Positions 25,442 through 32,527 of a stretch of 40,997 bases of DNA are shown here, one piece after another. Under the pieces are notes generated by a model. The model ran no database searches. It saw only the letters and a program-made list of their open reading frames with translations, and was not told the DNA's origin. This stretch comes from Azospirillum humicireducens (GTDB taxonomy: Bacteria > Pseudomonadota > Alphaproteobacteria > Azospirillales > Azospirillaceae), in contig NZ_CP028907.1 of assembly GCF_001639105.2 (NCBI RefSeq), positions 12,371 to 53,367 on the forward strand, read 5' to 3'. Within the stretch, counting starts at the first letter, position 1; every line of letters begins with the position of its first letter. Made by a program: the position numbers and the translations under genes.

Positions 25442-25636
25442 TCAGCCCTTCGATTCGGCCTTGGCGATCTCGATCTTCAGAAGCTGCAGCAGACGCGGAA
25501 CGTCGCCGTAGGTGGCGAGATGCGCCTCGGCCTCGGCCGCGACCTTCTTCATCCTCGACAGATCTCCGCTGGCGATGGCTTCGGTCATGGCGGCCATGTA
25601 CATCGGCCGGGGATGCGGGAGGGGGGAACTGGACAT
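25442..25636 (-). CDS. GDL-motif precursor peptide 1 (DUF1843-like)
   Basis: This small peptide of 64 residues (MSSSPLPHP...AKAESKG) carries the core AIASGDLSRMKKVAAEAEAH followed by YGDVPRLLQLLKIEIAKAE. It is the third and most divergent of three tandem homologues and the one closest to the maturase gene. I chose ATG 25636 because AAGGA lies 8 bases upstream and the N-terminus MS then matches the other two copies; the longer frame to 25684 lacks this. No cysteine and no classical leader/core double-glycine boundary is seen. Two helices around a central GD turn are likely. It is the proposed substrate of the radical SAM/SPASM protein. Confidence 0.82.
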   Translation of the reverse strand: MSSSPLPHPRPMYMAAMTEAIASGDLSRMKKVAAEAEAHLATYGDVPRLLQLLKIEIAKAESKG

Positions 25637-25718
25637 GTGGCGTTTCCTTGGCTTTGACGGGAAGGGAGGTTGGGGATCGGTCAAGCGGGGAGCAGCGGAA
25701 GGAGCGGGCCCAACCGGA

Positions 25719-25910
25719 TCAGGAACCGGCTTCCGCCTTGGCGATCTCGACCTTCAGCAGGTTGAGGACCGACGCGACGTCGCCGTGTTCGGCGAGATGC
25801 TGCTCGGCGGCCGCGGCCGCCTCCTTCATCTTCGCCAGATCGCCGCTGACAATGGCGTCGGAGATCGCCACGCCATACGGCTTGATGGAGCGCAGGGGTG
25901 CTTCGGACAT
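25719..25910 (-). CDS. GDL-motif precursor peptide 2 (DUF1843-like)
   Basis: This 63-residue peptide (MSEAPLRSIKPYG...) has the core AIVSGDLAKMKEAAAAAEQH and HGDVASVLNLLKVEIAKAE, ending AGS. It is the middle copy of the three tandem peptides. The N-terminal YG-A-I dipeptide region, SGDL, MK, AE-H, GDV and LK-EIAKAE are shared with both neighbours, while the N-terminal 10 residues and the last three vary. GGAG precedes the ATG by 11 bases. It has no signal peptide, so if the product is exported, an unlinked transporter would be needed. Confidence 0.85.
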   Translation of the reverse strand: MSEAPLRSIKPYGVAISDAIVSGDLAKMKEAAAAAEQHLAEHGDVASVLNLLKVEIAKAEAGS

Positions 25911-25957
25911 GTGGGAAATGCTCCGCGGGGAATCTGGAACGGTGTCGGCGATCCCGG

Positions 25958-26143
25958 TCAGCCCTTCGCTTCGGCTTTCGCGATCTCGACCTTCAGCGTC
26001 TCGAGCATCGAGGCGACGTCTCCGTGCGCGGCGACATGCGTCTCGGCAGCCGCGGCGGCCTCCTTCATCTTCGACAGATCGCCGCTGGCGATTGCCTCGG
26101 TCATAGCACCGCCGTAGAGCATGCGAATGGGGGGTGTGGACAT
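25958..26143 (-). CDS. GDL-motif precursor peptide 3 (DUF1843-like), first gene of the cluster
   Basis: This 61-residue peptide (MSTPPIRMLYGGAM...) has the core AIASGDLSKMKEAAAAAETH and HGDVASMLETLKVEIAKAE, ending AKG. It is promoter-proximal, 47 bases upstream of copy 2, and has the best ribosome site of the three (AAGGAG, 8 bases before ATG). It is nearly identical to copy 2 through the core. Synonymous differences between the copies show they are real coding duplicates rather than a fresh repeat. It is a proposed RiPP-type precursor; cleavage and modification sites cannot be read from sequence alone. Confidence 0.85.
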   Translation of the reverse strand: MSTPPIRMLYGGAMTEAIASGDLSKMKEAAAAAETHVAAHGDVASMLETLKVEIAKAEAKG

Positions 26144-26231
26144 CCGATGATCTCCTTCAAGTCGTGGTTGGAGAAATGCGCTTTGAATGCGCAGCGTGAT
26201 GCCGATGTTTAAAACTGACGAAATTGAAAAT

Positions 26232-26259
26232 TAAATAGTCGACAGCTGAAAATCGGCAA
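26232..26259 (-). promoter_or_regulatory. Candidate proximal promoter for the GDL peptide operon
   Basis: On the minus strand TTGCCG (plus 26254-26259) and TATTTA (plus 26232-26237) are 16 bases apart in very AT-rich DNA, about 90 bases upstream of the first peptide gene. It is moderately convincing. An additional 5-bp inverted repeat (TGCGC/GCGCA at 26177-26193) lies in the presumed leader. Confidence 0.4.
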
Positions 26260-26483
26260 ACTAATTCTGATTTTCATAAATACAGAAATCGAATGAAAGA
26301 GGGGTTCTTGCTGTCTTTCACACCAATGAATGCAGGCGATCGATTTATAAATATATTTACATCGACGAATCAGTCTTGGTCAATTGATAATATATTATTT
26401 TTAATTTTCTTTTTGAAAGAATGCTTTTGTAACTGATTAAATGAGTTTCCCAATGTGCATATTGTTCTGCTGGCCGCATATCA

Positions 26484-26720
26484 CAAGAAACGCCGCACGG
26501 CAGACGTGCGGCGCGGTGCTAGCGTTCGGATTTTCCGGCAGGAGGGGGGAGGAGCGGGCGGTAGAAGGCGGCCGGCCGCGGCTGCAAGGGGCGAAAATCC
26601 CATGCGTTGAATGCCGCGACCGGCAAAGAGCACGCTCTTCCCAGGCAACGGCCCGCCGGCCGGCATCTGGAGCGCCTGTCGCTGAAATTGCGCACTCTGG
26701 TATTTTTACTCGTAAATATG
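26484..26720 (-). ncRNA. Candidate small RNA or attenuated leader transcript
   Basis: Transcription from the minus-strand promoter-like pair at 26727-26754 would run about 235 bases to the hairpin and T-run at 26484-26513. The region contains a self-complementary AAGAGC/GCTCTT stem at 26626-26639 and several GC-rich palindromic stretches. Its translated frames are unconvincing. The idea rests only on promoter plus terminator geometry; no known RNA family was recognised. Confidence 0.3.
26491..26513 (-). terminator. Strong terminator-like hairpin in the GDL upstream region
   Basis: A perfect 9-bp stem (CGCCGCACG / CGTGCGGCG) with a 5-base loop is followed on the minus strand by TTTCTTGTG. It lies downstream of two minus-strand promoter-like sites and upstream of the peptide genes. 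It could end a small RNA, act as a leader attenuator for the peptide operon, or be a backup terminator for the operon upstream. Confidence 0.55.
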
Positions 26721-26726
26721 CTGTCA

Positions 26727-26754
26727 GTTATATCCACCCCACGACTTCGGTCAA
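26727..26754 (-). promoter_or_regulatory. Candidate sigma-70 promoter P2 (minus strand)
   Basis: TTGACC (plus 26749-26754 as GGTCAA) and TATAAC (plus 26727-26732 as GTTATA) are 16 bases apart. It points toward the hairpin at 26491-26513 and the GDL peptides. Confidence 0.5.
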
Positions 26755-26775
26755 GACGGGAATCGCTATACTCCT

Positions 26776-26803
26776 ATTTTAGAAATGAAATATTTGTTGT
26801 CAA
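26776..26803 (-). promoter_or_regulatory. Candidate sigma-70 promoter P1 (minus strand)
   Basis: A consensus TTGACA (plus 26798-26803 as TGTCAA) and TAAAAT (plus 26776-26781 as ATTTTA) are 16 bases apart. This is one of the best promoter matches in the window, about 50 bases upstream of P2 and pointing the same way. Confidence 0.55.
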
Positions 26804-26860
26804 AAATCGTTTCCACATCATGGCAGTCACAGAACACGAGACCACCACCGATCCGTAATA

Positions 26861-26877
26861 TTTTTGCAATGCAAAAA
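26861..26877. repeat. 17-base perfect palindrome
   Basis: TTTTTGCA and TGCAAAAA flank a single A, giving a perfect 8-bp inverted repeat directly adjoining the terminator hairpin of the sugar-lipid operon. It could be an operator, or simply the T-tract of that terminator folding back. Confidence 0.55.
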
Positions 26878-26909
26878 GAAGGTGCCACGACTGTTGCCAT
26901 GGCGCCTTC
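26878..26909 (-). terminator. Intrinsic terminator of the glycosyltransferase-UbiA / EamA operon
   Basis: On the minus strand the 10-position stem GAAGGCGCCA / TGGCACCTTC has one mismatch and a 12-base loop and is followed by TTTTTGC. It lies 50 bases after the stop of the small membrane protein gene. Confidence 0.7.
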
Positions 26910-26959
26910 CTCTTCGATATCCGATGCCGACCCTGCTCCTATATTTTGAACCGGAGTCT

Positions 26960-27334
26960 TCAGCTCTGTGCGGTCAGCATCACGCCAAGCACGACCAGCA
27001 GGGTGCCGATCACCCGCGTCAGGCTCATGCTCTCGCCGAGCAGCAGAACGCCCAGAGCCAGCGTGACCAGGAAGCCCAGACCGACGAAGGGATAGGCCAT
27101 GGTGACATCGACCTTCGCCAGCACCGCCAGCCACACCACCATGCCCAGCCCGTAGCAGGCAAGCCCGGTCAGGATATGCGGCGTGGCGACGATAGACAGG
27201 GCGATCCGCCCGGCCTCCCCCTGCGCCAGAGCGTTCGATACCGCCGGGCTCGACATGCCGATCTTCAGGGATATCTGAGCGAGGGCGGACAACGTGACGC
27301 TCAGCAGGATCAATCCGACGACAGCGATGGGCAT
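26960..27334 (-). CDS. Small four-helix EamA/SMR-like membrane protein (possible lipid-sugar flippase subunit)
   Basis: This 124-residue integral membrane protein has four predicted helices: start MPIAVVGLILLSVTLSALAQ, then about 45-65, 70-90 and 100-122. The plan matches EamA half-units, SMR proteins and ArnE/ArnF flippase subunits. The segment AYPFVGLGFLVTLALGVLLLG and the last helix (GTLLVVLGVML) are typical. I chose 27334 because helix 1 begins there. It follows the glycosyltransferase-UbiA fusion gene by 41 bases on the same strand. It may therefore flip a polyprenyl-phosphate sugar across the membrane for the glycosyltransferase. An SMR-type drug exporter is the alternative, but context argues against it. 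Confidence 0.8.
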   Translation of the reverse strand: MPIAVVGLILLSVTLSALAQISLKIGMSSPAVSNALAQGEAGRIALSIVATPHILTGLACYGLGMVVWLAVLAKVDVTMAYPFVGLGFLVTLALGVLLLGESMSLTRVIGTLLVVLGVMLTAQS

Positions 27335-27375
27335 GGGAACTCCGGCGGGATGACTGAAGACAGGAGAGCGGCTGT

Positions 27376-30264
27376 TCAGGACCGGCCGAAGACGAGCGTG
27401 GCGGCGCAGACCAGACCGATGGCGAGGCTCCACCTGTCGCGGGCGGCGAACACCACCGGATCGTCATGCATCAGCCCGCGGTGGGTCTGCAGCCAAACCC
27501 GCCCGATCCAGAAGAGAAGAAGCGGGCAGATGATCCACAGCGCCTGAGGCTGATCATAGATGCGTCCGACCTCCGGGCTGTTGATGTAGAGCGCCATCAC
27601 CAGCACCGAGAGGAAACCGGCCGACACGCCGATGGATTGCAGGACCGGCATGTCGGCGGTCAGATAGCCGCGCCCCTCCGCCTGCCCCAGCCCCAGCTTC
27701 AGCATGCTGTCCATCTCGGAATAGCGCTTCACCATCGCCAGACTGAGGAACAGGAACATCGAGAAGGCGAGCAGCCAGAAGGACGGGACGATGCCCGTCG
27801 CCGTGGCGCCGCCCAGCACCCGCAGCGAATAGAGCCCGGCCAGCAGCATCACGTCCCAGATCACCCGGTTCTTGGCGAACAGGTTGTAGAACAGCGACGA
27901 GGCGGCATAGGTCGCCAGCGCCGCCAGGAACAGCGGCGGCAGCGCCACCAGCGACAGGACGAGGCTGGCCAGCAGCAGGCCGGGGATCAGCGACAGCCCG
28001 AGGTCGAGCGGCAGGTCGCCGGCTGCGAAGGGACGGCGGCGCTTGCGCGGGTGGCGGCGGTCGGCCGGCAGGTCCAGCAGATCGTTCAGCACATAGATGC
28101 TCGACGCGCACAGCCCGAAGGCAAGGAAGGCGGCGATGGCCTGGAGCGTCGGCCCGACCTCCCCCAGCTTCTGGCCGGCCACCAGCGGCACGAAAACCAG
28201 CAGGTTCTTCAGCCACTGGTGCAGGCGCAGCGCCTTCAGGATCAGCAGCAGGCGCGGCCGGCGCGGGGTGGCGATGGTCTCCAGCGGGCACAGTGTGGCG
28301 GCATGGCGAACCACGCCGGCAGCGGCGTCCACCGCGATGCCGCGGCGGGCGGCGCGCCAGACGGCGTAATCGGCCTCGTCGTTGCCCATGTAGTCGAAGA
28401 TGCCGGACGGGACCTGCGCCCGGATCGCCTCCAACTTGCGCTCGCTCTTCAGGTTCAGGCGATCGCTGCTGGACAGCACCTGATCGAACAGGCCGAGATG
28501 GCGGGCGATGGCGTCGGCATAGCGGTGATGGGCGGCGGTCGCCAGCACCAGCCGCCGGCCGCGCCTGCGCTCCGCTTCCAGCCGCTGAAGGACGGCCGGG
28601 TTGTAGATGAGGCCGGCCGGGTCGATCTCCACCCGGCGGGCCAGTTCCGCCTTCAGCCGCGCCTTGCCGCCGGCCAGCCAGACCGGCACCAGCAGCGCCG
28701 CCCAGGGCCGCGCCTTGATCAGGCCGAACAGCGATTCATAGAGGAGGTCGGTCCTGAGCAGCGTGCCGTCGAGATCGACGAACAGCGGTGGCTCCTCGTC
28801 GACCAGGGGCGGGACCGGCGTCTCGGCGGCGGCACGCGGGAGCGCGACGACGGACGGCGCAGCCTCTTCGACCGGCGAGGCATGACCGCGCCCCACCGTT
28901 TCCGCCACGCCCCACAGGGCCGCTGCGGCGCGGTCGTGCCGGCCGGCCAGCACCGGGATCAGGCCGAGCAGCATCAGGGTGGCGAAGAACAGGTAGGATT
29001 GCAGGACGTTCAGCGGCGTGTCCGCCAGCGCGTTGACCGGCCAGAACAGGACGTTGCCGGCCAGGAAATAGGCCACCGCCAGCAGCGTGACCGCCCCGGC
29101 CGGACGCCGCAGCCCGGGCTCCAGCAGGATCAGGAAGGCCAGGGCGAAGGCGGGCAGCAGGATGCCGTAATGGTGCACCCAGGCGACCGGCGAACCGACA
29201 GTGAAGCAGATGCCGGCGACGACGAAGGCCAGGATCCGCTCGGCCCCGCGGTCGCGCCGCCGCCACAGCAGGCCGAAGCCGACGAAGGCGAGGCCGGAAA
29301 CCTGCGTGGCGATATGGACCACCGGATGATAGGGGGCGAATGCCTCCGCCGACCACTCCAGATTGTTGCCGTTGTGCAGCAGGCGGTTGACCAGCCCGTT
29401 GACCGTCTGGTTGACGTGATAGCTCTCGCCGTGCCGGCCGATGAACAGCAGCACGTCGAGGTAATCGACCATCGGCGCGAAGCCGTAGAGCAGGGTCGCC
29501 AGCGCCACCCCCGGCACCACGACCGCCGCCCAGCCTGCCGCCATCCGCCAGTCGCCGCGGAGCGCCGCCCAGGCGAGGAACAGCGACATCTGCGGCTTCA
29601 TCAGGGTCGATGCGCCGAGCAGGGCTCCGCACAGCATCCGGCGGTCGCGCAGCAGGGCGATGCAGGCGAAGACGAAGGCGGCGTTGAGCCAGACCTGCAC
29701 CTGCCCCAGCGAGAAGGCCTTCAGCACCGGATAGAAGCACAGCGTCGCGACGAAGCCGAAGCCGCCCAGCAGCACCTGGGTCAGCCGGTCATCCCGCGCG
29801 CCGGGCAGGCGCAGCCGCGCCGCCATCTCCAGCACCAGGATCGCCATGCCGGCCGCGGTCGCCAGCACGAACAGCAGGTTGATCCGCTCGAAGGCCACGA
29901 GATCCAGAACCCCCAGCGCCTTCATCGCCTCCAGCGGCAGCAGCGAGGTGACGGGATACTGGAACTTGATGTGCTGCTTGAAGAATACGCCGTCATAGAC
30001 ATTCTCGCCCGGCCGCTCATGCAGCCAGTCGAGTGCCGCGATCATCGGATCCCAGCTGTCGACCGGGATCAGGTCGGGGTTTTCCAGCACGAACAGGTTC
30101 TGGATGTCGGTCAGATTGCTGGCATGGCCGCCGCGGTGCAGCGCCAGCCCCAGCAGCCCGGTCGTCAGAACGATGAACATCGACGCGAGGATGATGCTGC
30201 GCTGGACCCAGCCAACGCCTCGGAGGCCTGTTCGAAGGGTCGGGATCGCAGGGTGCATGCTCAT
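27376..30264 (-). CDS. Triple fusion: GT87-like glycosyltransferase, HAD phosphatase, UbiA prenyltransferase
   Basis: This is a 962-residue multi-pass membrane protein. Residues 1-470 look like a GT-C fold (GT87/DUF2029) polyprenyl-phosphate-sugar-dependent mannosyl- or arabinosyltransferase with about ten helices. Residues 493-680 form a HAD phosphatase starting with the nucleophile motif FVDLDGTLLRTD. Residues 680-955 are a UbiA-type prenyltransferase starting LHQWLKNLLVFVPL, with the metal motif NDLLDLPAD (about 722) followed by RKRRRPFAAG. HAD-UbiA fusions resemble decaprenyl-phosphate phosphoribosyltransferase plus its 5'-phosphatase. With a glycosyltransferase in front, one protein could make a polyprenyl-phosphate pentose and use it. 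The start has GAGGGA nearby. The upstream frame is continuous, with no sign of a frameshift between domains. Confidence 0.85.
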   Translation of the reverse strand: MSMHPAIPTLRTGLRGVGWVQRSIILASMFIVLTTGLLGLALHRGGHASNLTDIQNLFVLENPDLIPVDSWDPMIAALDWLHERPGENVYDGVFFKQHIKFQYPVTSLLPLEAMKALGVLDLVAFERINLLFVLATAAGMAILVLEMAARLRLPGARDDRLTQVLLGGFGFVATLCFYPVLKAFSLGQVQVWLNAAFVFACIALLRDRRMLCGALLGASTLMKPQMSLFLAWAALRGDWRMAAGWAAVVVPGVALATLLYGFAPMVDYLDVLLFIGRHGESYHVNQTVNGLVNRLLHNGNNLEWSAEAFAPYHPVVHIATQVSGLAFVGFGLLWRRRDRGAERILAFVVAGICFTVGSPVAWVHHYGILLPAFALAFLILLEPGLRRPAGAVTLLAVAYFLAGNVLFWPVNALADTPLNVLQSYLFFATLMLLGLIPVLAGRHDRAAAALWGVAETVGRGHASPVEEAAPSVVALPRAAAETPVPPLVDEEPPLFVDLDGTLLRTDLLYESLFGLIKARPWAALLVPVWLAGGKARLKAELARRVEIDPAGLIYNPAVLQRLEAERRRGRRLVLATAAHHRYADAIARHLGLFDQVLSSSDRLNLKSERKLEAIRAQVPSGIFDYMGNDEADYAVWRAARRGIAVDAAAGVVRHAATLCPLETIATPRRPRLLLILKALRLHQWLKNLLVFVPLVAGQKLGEVGPTLQAIAAFLAFGLCASSIYVLNDLLDLPADRRHPRKRRRPFAAGDLPLDLGLSLIPGLLLASLVLSLVALPPLFLAALATYAASSLFYNLFAKNRVIWDVMLLAGLYSLRVLGGATATGIVPSFWLLAFSMFLFLSLAMVKRYSEMDSMLKLGLGQAEGRGYLTADMPVLQSIGVSAGFLSVLVMALYINSPEVGRIYDQPQALWIICPLLLFWIGRVWLQTHRGLMHDDPVVFAARDRWSLAIGLVCAATLVFGRS

Positions 30265-30687
30265 GCTTGGCTATCCCTCGGTTGCGTCGGGACGATGCCC
30301 CTGTACCGGGCCTCTGCGCCGGTTGGAACACCGTAGCGGCCAAGAGGAGATCGTCTTCCGTGACTATTTCCGGAGGAAAAGACCAAGTCTGCCGGCGGCG
30401 AACGCCCGGTTCGGCACCCGCATCACCCCGTCTCTCACCGGACAGGGTCGAAAATACACTGTGGATTTGCTTTGAAAGTCTTCCATTCCGTGTGGAAGCC
30501 GCAATCAACGGGAGAGAGAGCGCCTTGCGCTTTTACGCCCGGCCGCCACGGCCGCGCCGCGCGGTCGTGGCGGAACGCGGCACCCGGCGACCGAACGGAC
30601 ATGGGGGGGAAGGCTCTTCGGAGTACGGCGACCGGTGCGGCGCCGCAGTGGATTCGGCACGCGGCGGTTCAAGCCGTTCGGGACGGG
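30265..30687. other. Intergenic region between two leftward operons
   Basis: This is a 423-base gap. No gene is supported; the frames crossing it are Arg/Pro-rich shadows. It holds the presumed promoter of the fusion gene near its left end and the end of the amino-acid ABC operon near its right end, including the hairpin at 30543-30573. Confidence 0.5.
30543..30573 (-). terminator. GC hairpin downstream of the amino-acid ABC permease gene
   Basis: CCGCCACG (30543-30550) pairs perfectly with CGTGGCGG (30566-30573), and the GC-rich loop can pair further. It lies about 115 bases after the leftward permease stop and has no T-tract, so it may be a stabiliser or Rho-linked end rather than an intrinsic terminator. 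Confidence 0.35.
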
Positions 30688-31503
30688 TCAGCGCCGATAG
30701 GCCCGTCCATAGCGGACTTCGAGCCGGCTCTGCACATGCTCGAAGATCAGGGACAGCATCCAATAGACCACCGCGGCGGTCAGCAGCATCTCGACATAGC
30801 GGTAGCTGGAGCGGCCATAGGACTGCGCCAGGAAATTGATCTCCCACAGTCCGGTGACCGAAACCAGCGACGAATCCTTCAGCATCGCGACGAACTGGGC
30901 GCCGGTGGGCGGAATGACGAAGCGGGTCGCCTGCGGCAGGATCACCGTCCAGACGGTCTGCCAGCGCGACAGGCCGAGCGCCATGGCGGCTTCCCGCTGG
31001 CCGGGGGCGACAGACTGGACGCCCGCGCGGAAAATCTCGCTGAGATAGGCGCCGTAATTCAGCGACAGCGCCAGCACGCCGCAAGGCAGCGCCGCCGGAA
31101 CCGGTCCCAGCTGCGGAAGCCCCAGATACAGCAGCAGGAGCTGGACCATCAGCGGCGTGCCGCGGAAGAAGGAACCGTAGAAGGTCGCCACCCCGAAGGC
31201 GACCGGGTTTGACGACAGCCGCCCGGCGGTGGCCAGCACGCCGATGACGATGCTGAGCGTGATCGACAGCAGGCAGATCAGCAGAGTCAGCGCCGCCCCC
31301 TGCAGGAACCCGCCCGGCGTCAGGCGCAGGCCGAGCAGGAACGGCAGTTTCTCCGCGATCAACGCGAATTTCAGGTCGAAGCTCTGGAAGAATGCCAGCA
31401 GCAGGAGTGCGAGCGCGCCCCAGACCACCGCCACCTTGATCCTGAATCCCGCCTGCCGCCCAGAACCCGGCGCCGCCGCAACACCGTCCGTCATCCCGTC
31501 CAT
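30688..31503 (-). CDS. Polar amino-acid ABC transporter permease (HisM/GlnP type)
   Basis: This is an inner-membrane permease of about 271 residues of the polar amino-acid uptake family. Helices lie at about 23-45, 68-95 (GGFLQGAALTLLICLLSITLS), 100-150 and 210-250. The coupling loop GQREAAMALGLSRWQTVWTV with EAA-like residues and the segment ATFYGSFFRGTPLMVQLLLLY are diagnostic of the HisM/GlnP family. The start is ambiguous: ATG 31503 has only a very close GAGG, and ATG 31494 is nearly as plausible. It follows a binding-protein gene by about 70 bases. No ATPase gene is present here, so the importer must borrow one or its gene lies elsewhere. Confidence 0.9.
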   Translation of the reverse strand: MDGMTDGVAAAPGSGRQAGFRIKVAVVWGALALLLLAFFQSFDLKFALIAEKLPFLLGLRLTPGGFLQGAALTLLICLLSITLSIVIGVLATAGRLSSNPVAFGVATFYGSFFRGTPLMVQLLLLYLGLPQLGPVPAALPCGVLALSLNYGAYLSEIFRAGVQSVAPGQREAAMALGLSRWQTVWTVILPQATRFVIPPTGAQFVAMLKDSSLVSVTGLWEINFLAQSYGRSSYRYVEMLLTAAVVYWMLSLIFEHVQSRLEVRYGRAYRR

Positions 31504-31573
31504 CCGCCTCACGCCCCGGCGGCACAAGGCCCCGTCGCCGGGGCCGCTCCGCCGGGGTCTTCCTCCCGATCCA

Positions 31574-32401
31574 TCAACCGGTGATGTCGATGCCGATCCA
31601 CCGCTTGGAGATGGCCGACAGGGTGCCGTCCGCCTTCATCGCCTCGATAGTCGCCTTCACCTTGGCCGACCATGCCGCATCGCCCTTTTCCACCGCAACC
31701 CAATTGGGCTCGGCATAGAGCTTGTCCGACACGATCTTGAACCGGCCGGTGGCGTCGATGCGCTCCTTGGCGGTGATGTAGTTGGTGATGACCGCGTCCA
31801 GCCGCTTGCCGCCGCCGAGGCCGAGATCCTGGAAGGCCACCGTCTCGGTCTCGTACGGCGCCACCGTCACCTTGCCGAAGGGGAAGCTGGGCTGCTGGGC
31901 GTCGGGGGCGGTGATCTTCAGCGTCTGCTGGAGATACGCCTCGTACGAGGCGCCGGACTGCGCCGCCACCGTCTTGCCGGTGATGTCGGCGATGCCCTTG
32001 ATCCGGGTCTCGTCCTTGTGGACCACCAGCACGGCGGGCGACTCGTAGTACTTTACCGGGAAATCGAGAACCTCGGCGCGCTCCGCCGTCGGGGTCATCG
32101 AGCAGATGCAGATGTCCCAGCGTCCGCGCCAGTTGCCGGCAGCGATCACCTCCCAGGCCGGGGTGTCGATGGACAGCTTGACCCCCAGCCGCTCGGCGAA
32201 GGCCTTGGCGACGTCGATGTCGAACCCGACCAGCTCGTTCTTGTCGTTGATCGAGGAGAAGGGCGGATAGTCGTTCAGCAGTACGAGCTTCAACTCGCCC
32301 CGCTTGGTCACGCGGTCCAGGACCTCCCCTGCCCACGCCATGGGCGTGGCGGCCTGGATGGCGACGAAGGCGGCGGCCGCGATGGCGAGTCGTTTCAACA
32401 T
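31574..32401 (-). CDS. Amino-acid ABC transporter substrate-binding protein (family 3)
   Basis: This 275-residue protein has a signal peptide (MLKRLAIAAAAFVAIQAA, cleavage after AWAGE-like). The mature part is a classic SBP_bac_3: LKLVLLNDYPPFSSINDKNE, VGFDIDVAKAFAERLGVKL, WDICICSMTPTAERAEVLDFP (the ligand-arginine region, with R in TAERAE) and GKTVAAQSGASYEAYLQQTL. It is the first gene of the unit with the permease downstream. The ligand is probably a polar amino acid; the class cannot be narrowed further. The promoter region upstream is AT-rich and contains an inverted repeat. Confidence 0.93.
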   Translation of the reverse strand: MLKRLAIAAAAFVAIQAATPMAWAGEVLDRVTKRGELKLVLLNDYPPFSSINDKNELVGFDIDVAKAFAERLGVKLSIDTPAWEVIAAGNWRGRWDICICSMTPTAERAEVLDFPVKYYESPAVLVVHKDETRIKGIADITGKTVAAQSGASYEAYLQQTLKITAPDAQQPSFPFGKVTVAPYETETVAFQDLGLGGGKRLDAVITNYITAKERIDATGRFKIVSDKLYAEPNWVAVEKGDAAWSAKVKATIEAMKADGTLSAISKRWIGIDITG

Positions 32402-32443
32402 GAAGAACCCCGTAAAATCTGCGTTATATGATCTATATTCTCC

Positions 32444-32466
32444 AATCTATTTATATAGATTGTCAA
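32444..32466 (-). promoter_or_regulatory. Inverted repeat overlapping a TTGACA in the ABC operon promoter region
   Basis: AATCTAT (32444-32450) and ATAGATT (32455-32461) form a 7-bp inverted repeat with a 4-base centre. On the minus strand TTGACA (plus 32461-32466) abuts it, so a repressor bound there would sit in the promoter spacer. The -10 element is not clear. The site lies between the divergent ABC operon and homocysteine methyltransferase genes and could serve both. Confidence 0.45.
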
Positions 32467-32527
32467 CGCCCTTCACTTTCGATTAGGACAATCCTTCAAC
32501 TCGACGCCAGTTGCAACGGAGCATGGA

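Larger units (their letters stand above)
26144..26959. other. AT-rich intergenic region upstream of the GDL cluster
   Basis: This region of about 816 bases is the most AT-rich part of the window, especially 26200-26450 (many A/T runs). I see no supported protein gene. It holds a promoter-like site next to the peptide genes, a strong terminator-like hairpin at 26491-26513, two further minus-strand promoter-like sites at 26727-26803, and the terminator of the upstream operon. These are listed separately. The composition suggests an acquired block or a large regulatory leader. Confidence 0.6.

Noticed and set aside
26441..26782. 113-codon plus-strand frame in the AT-rich region
   Set aside because: It runs through a perfect terminator-like hairpin, lacks a ribosome site and reads as non-coding translation.
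27466..30336. 956-codon open frame antisense to the glycosyltransferase-UbiA fusion
   Set aside because: Composition is dominated by Gln, Arg, Asp and His as expected for an antisense frame in this GC content; no domain seen.
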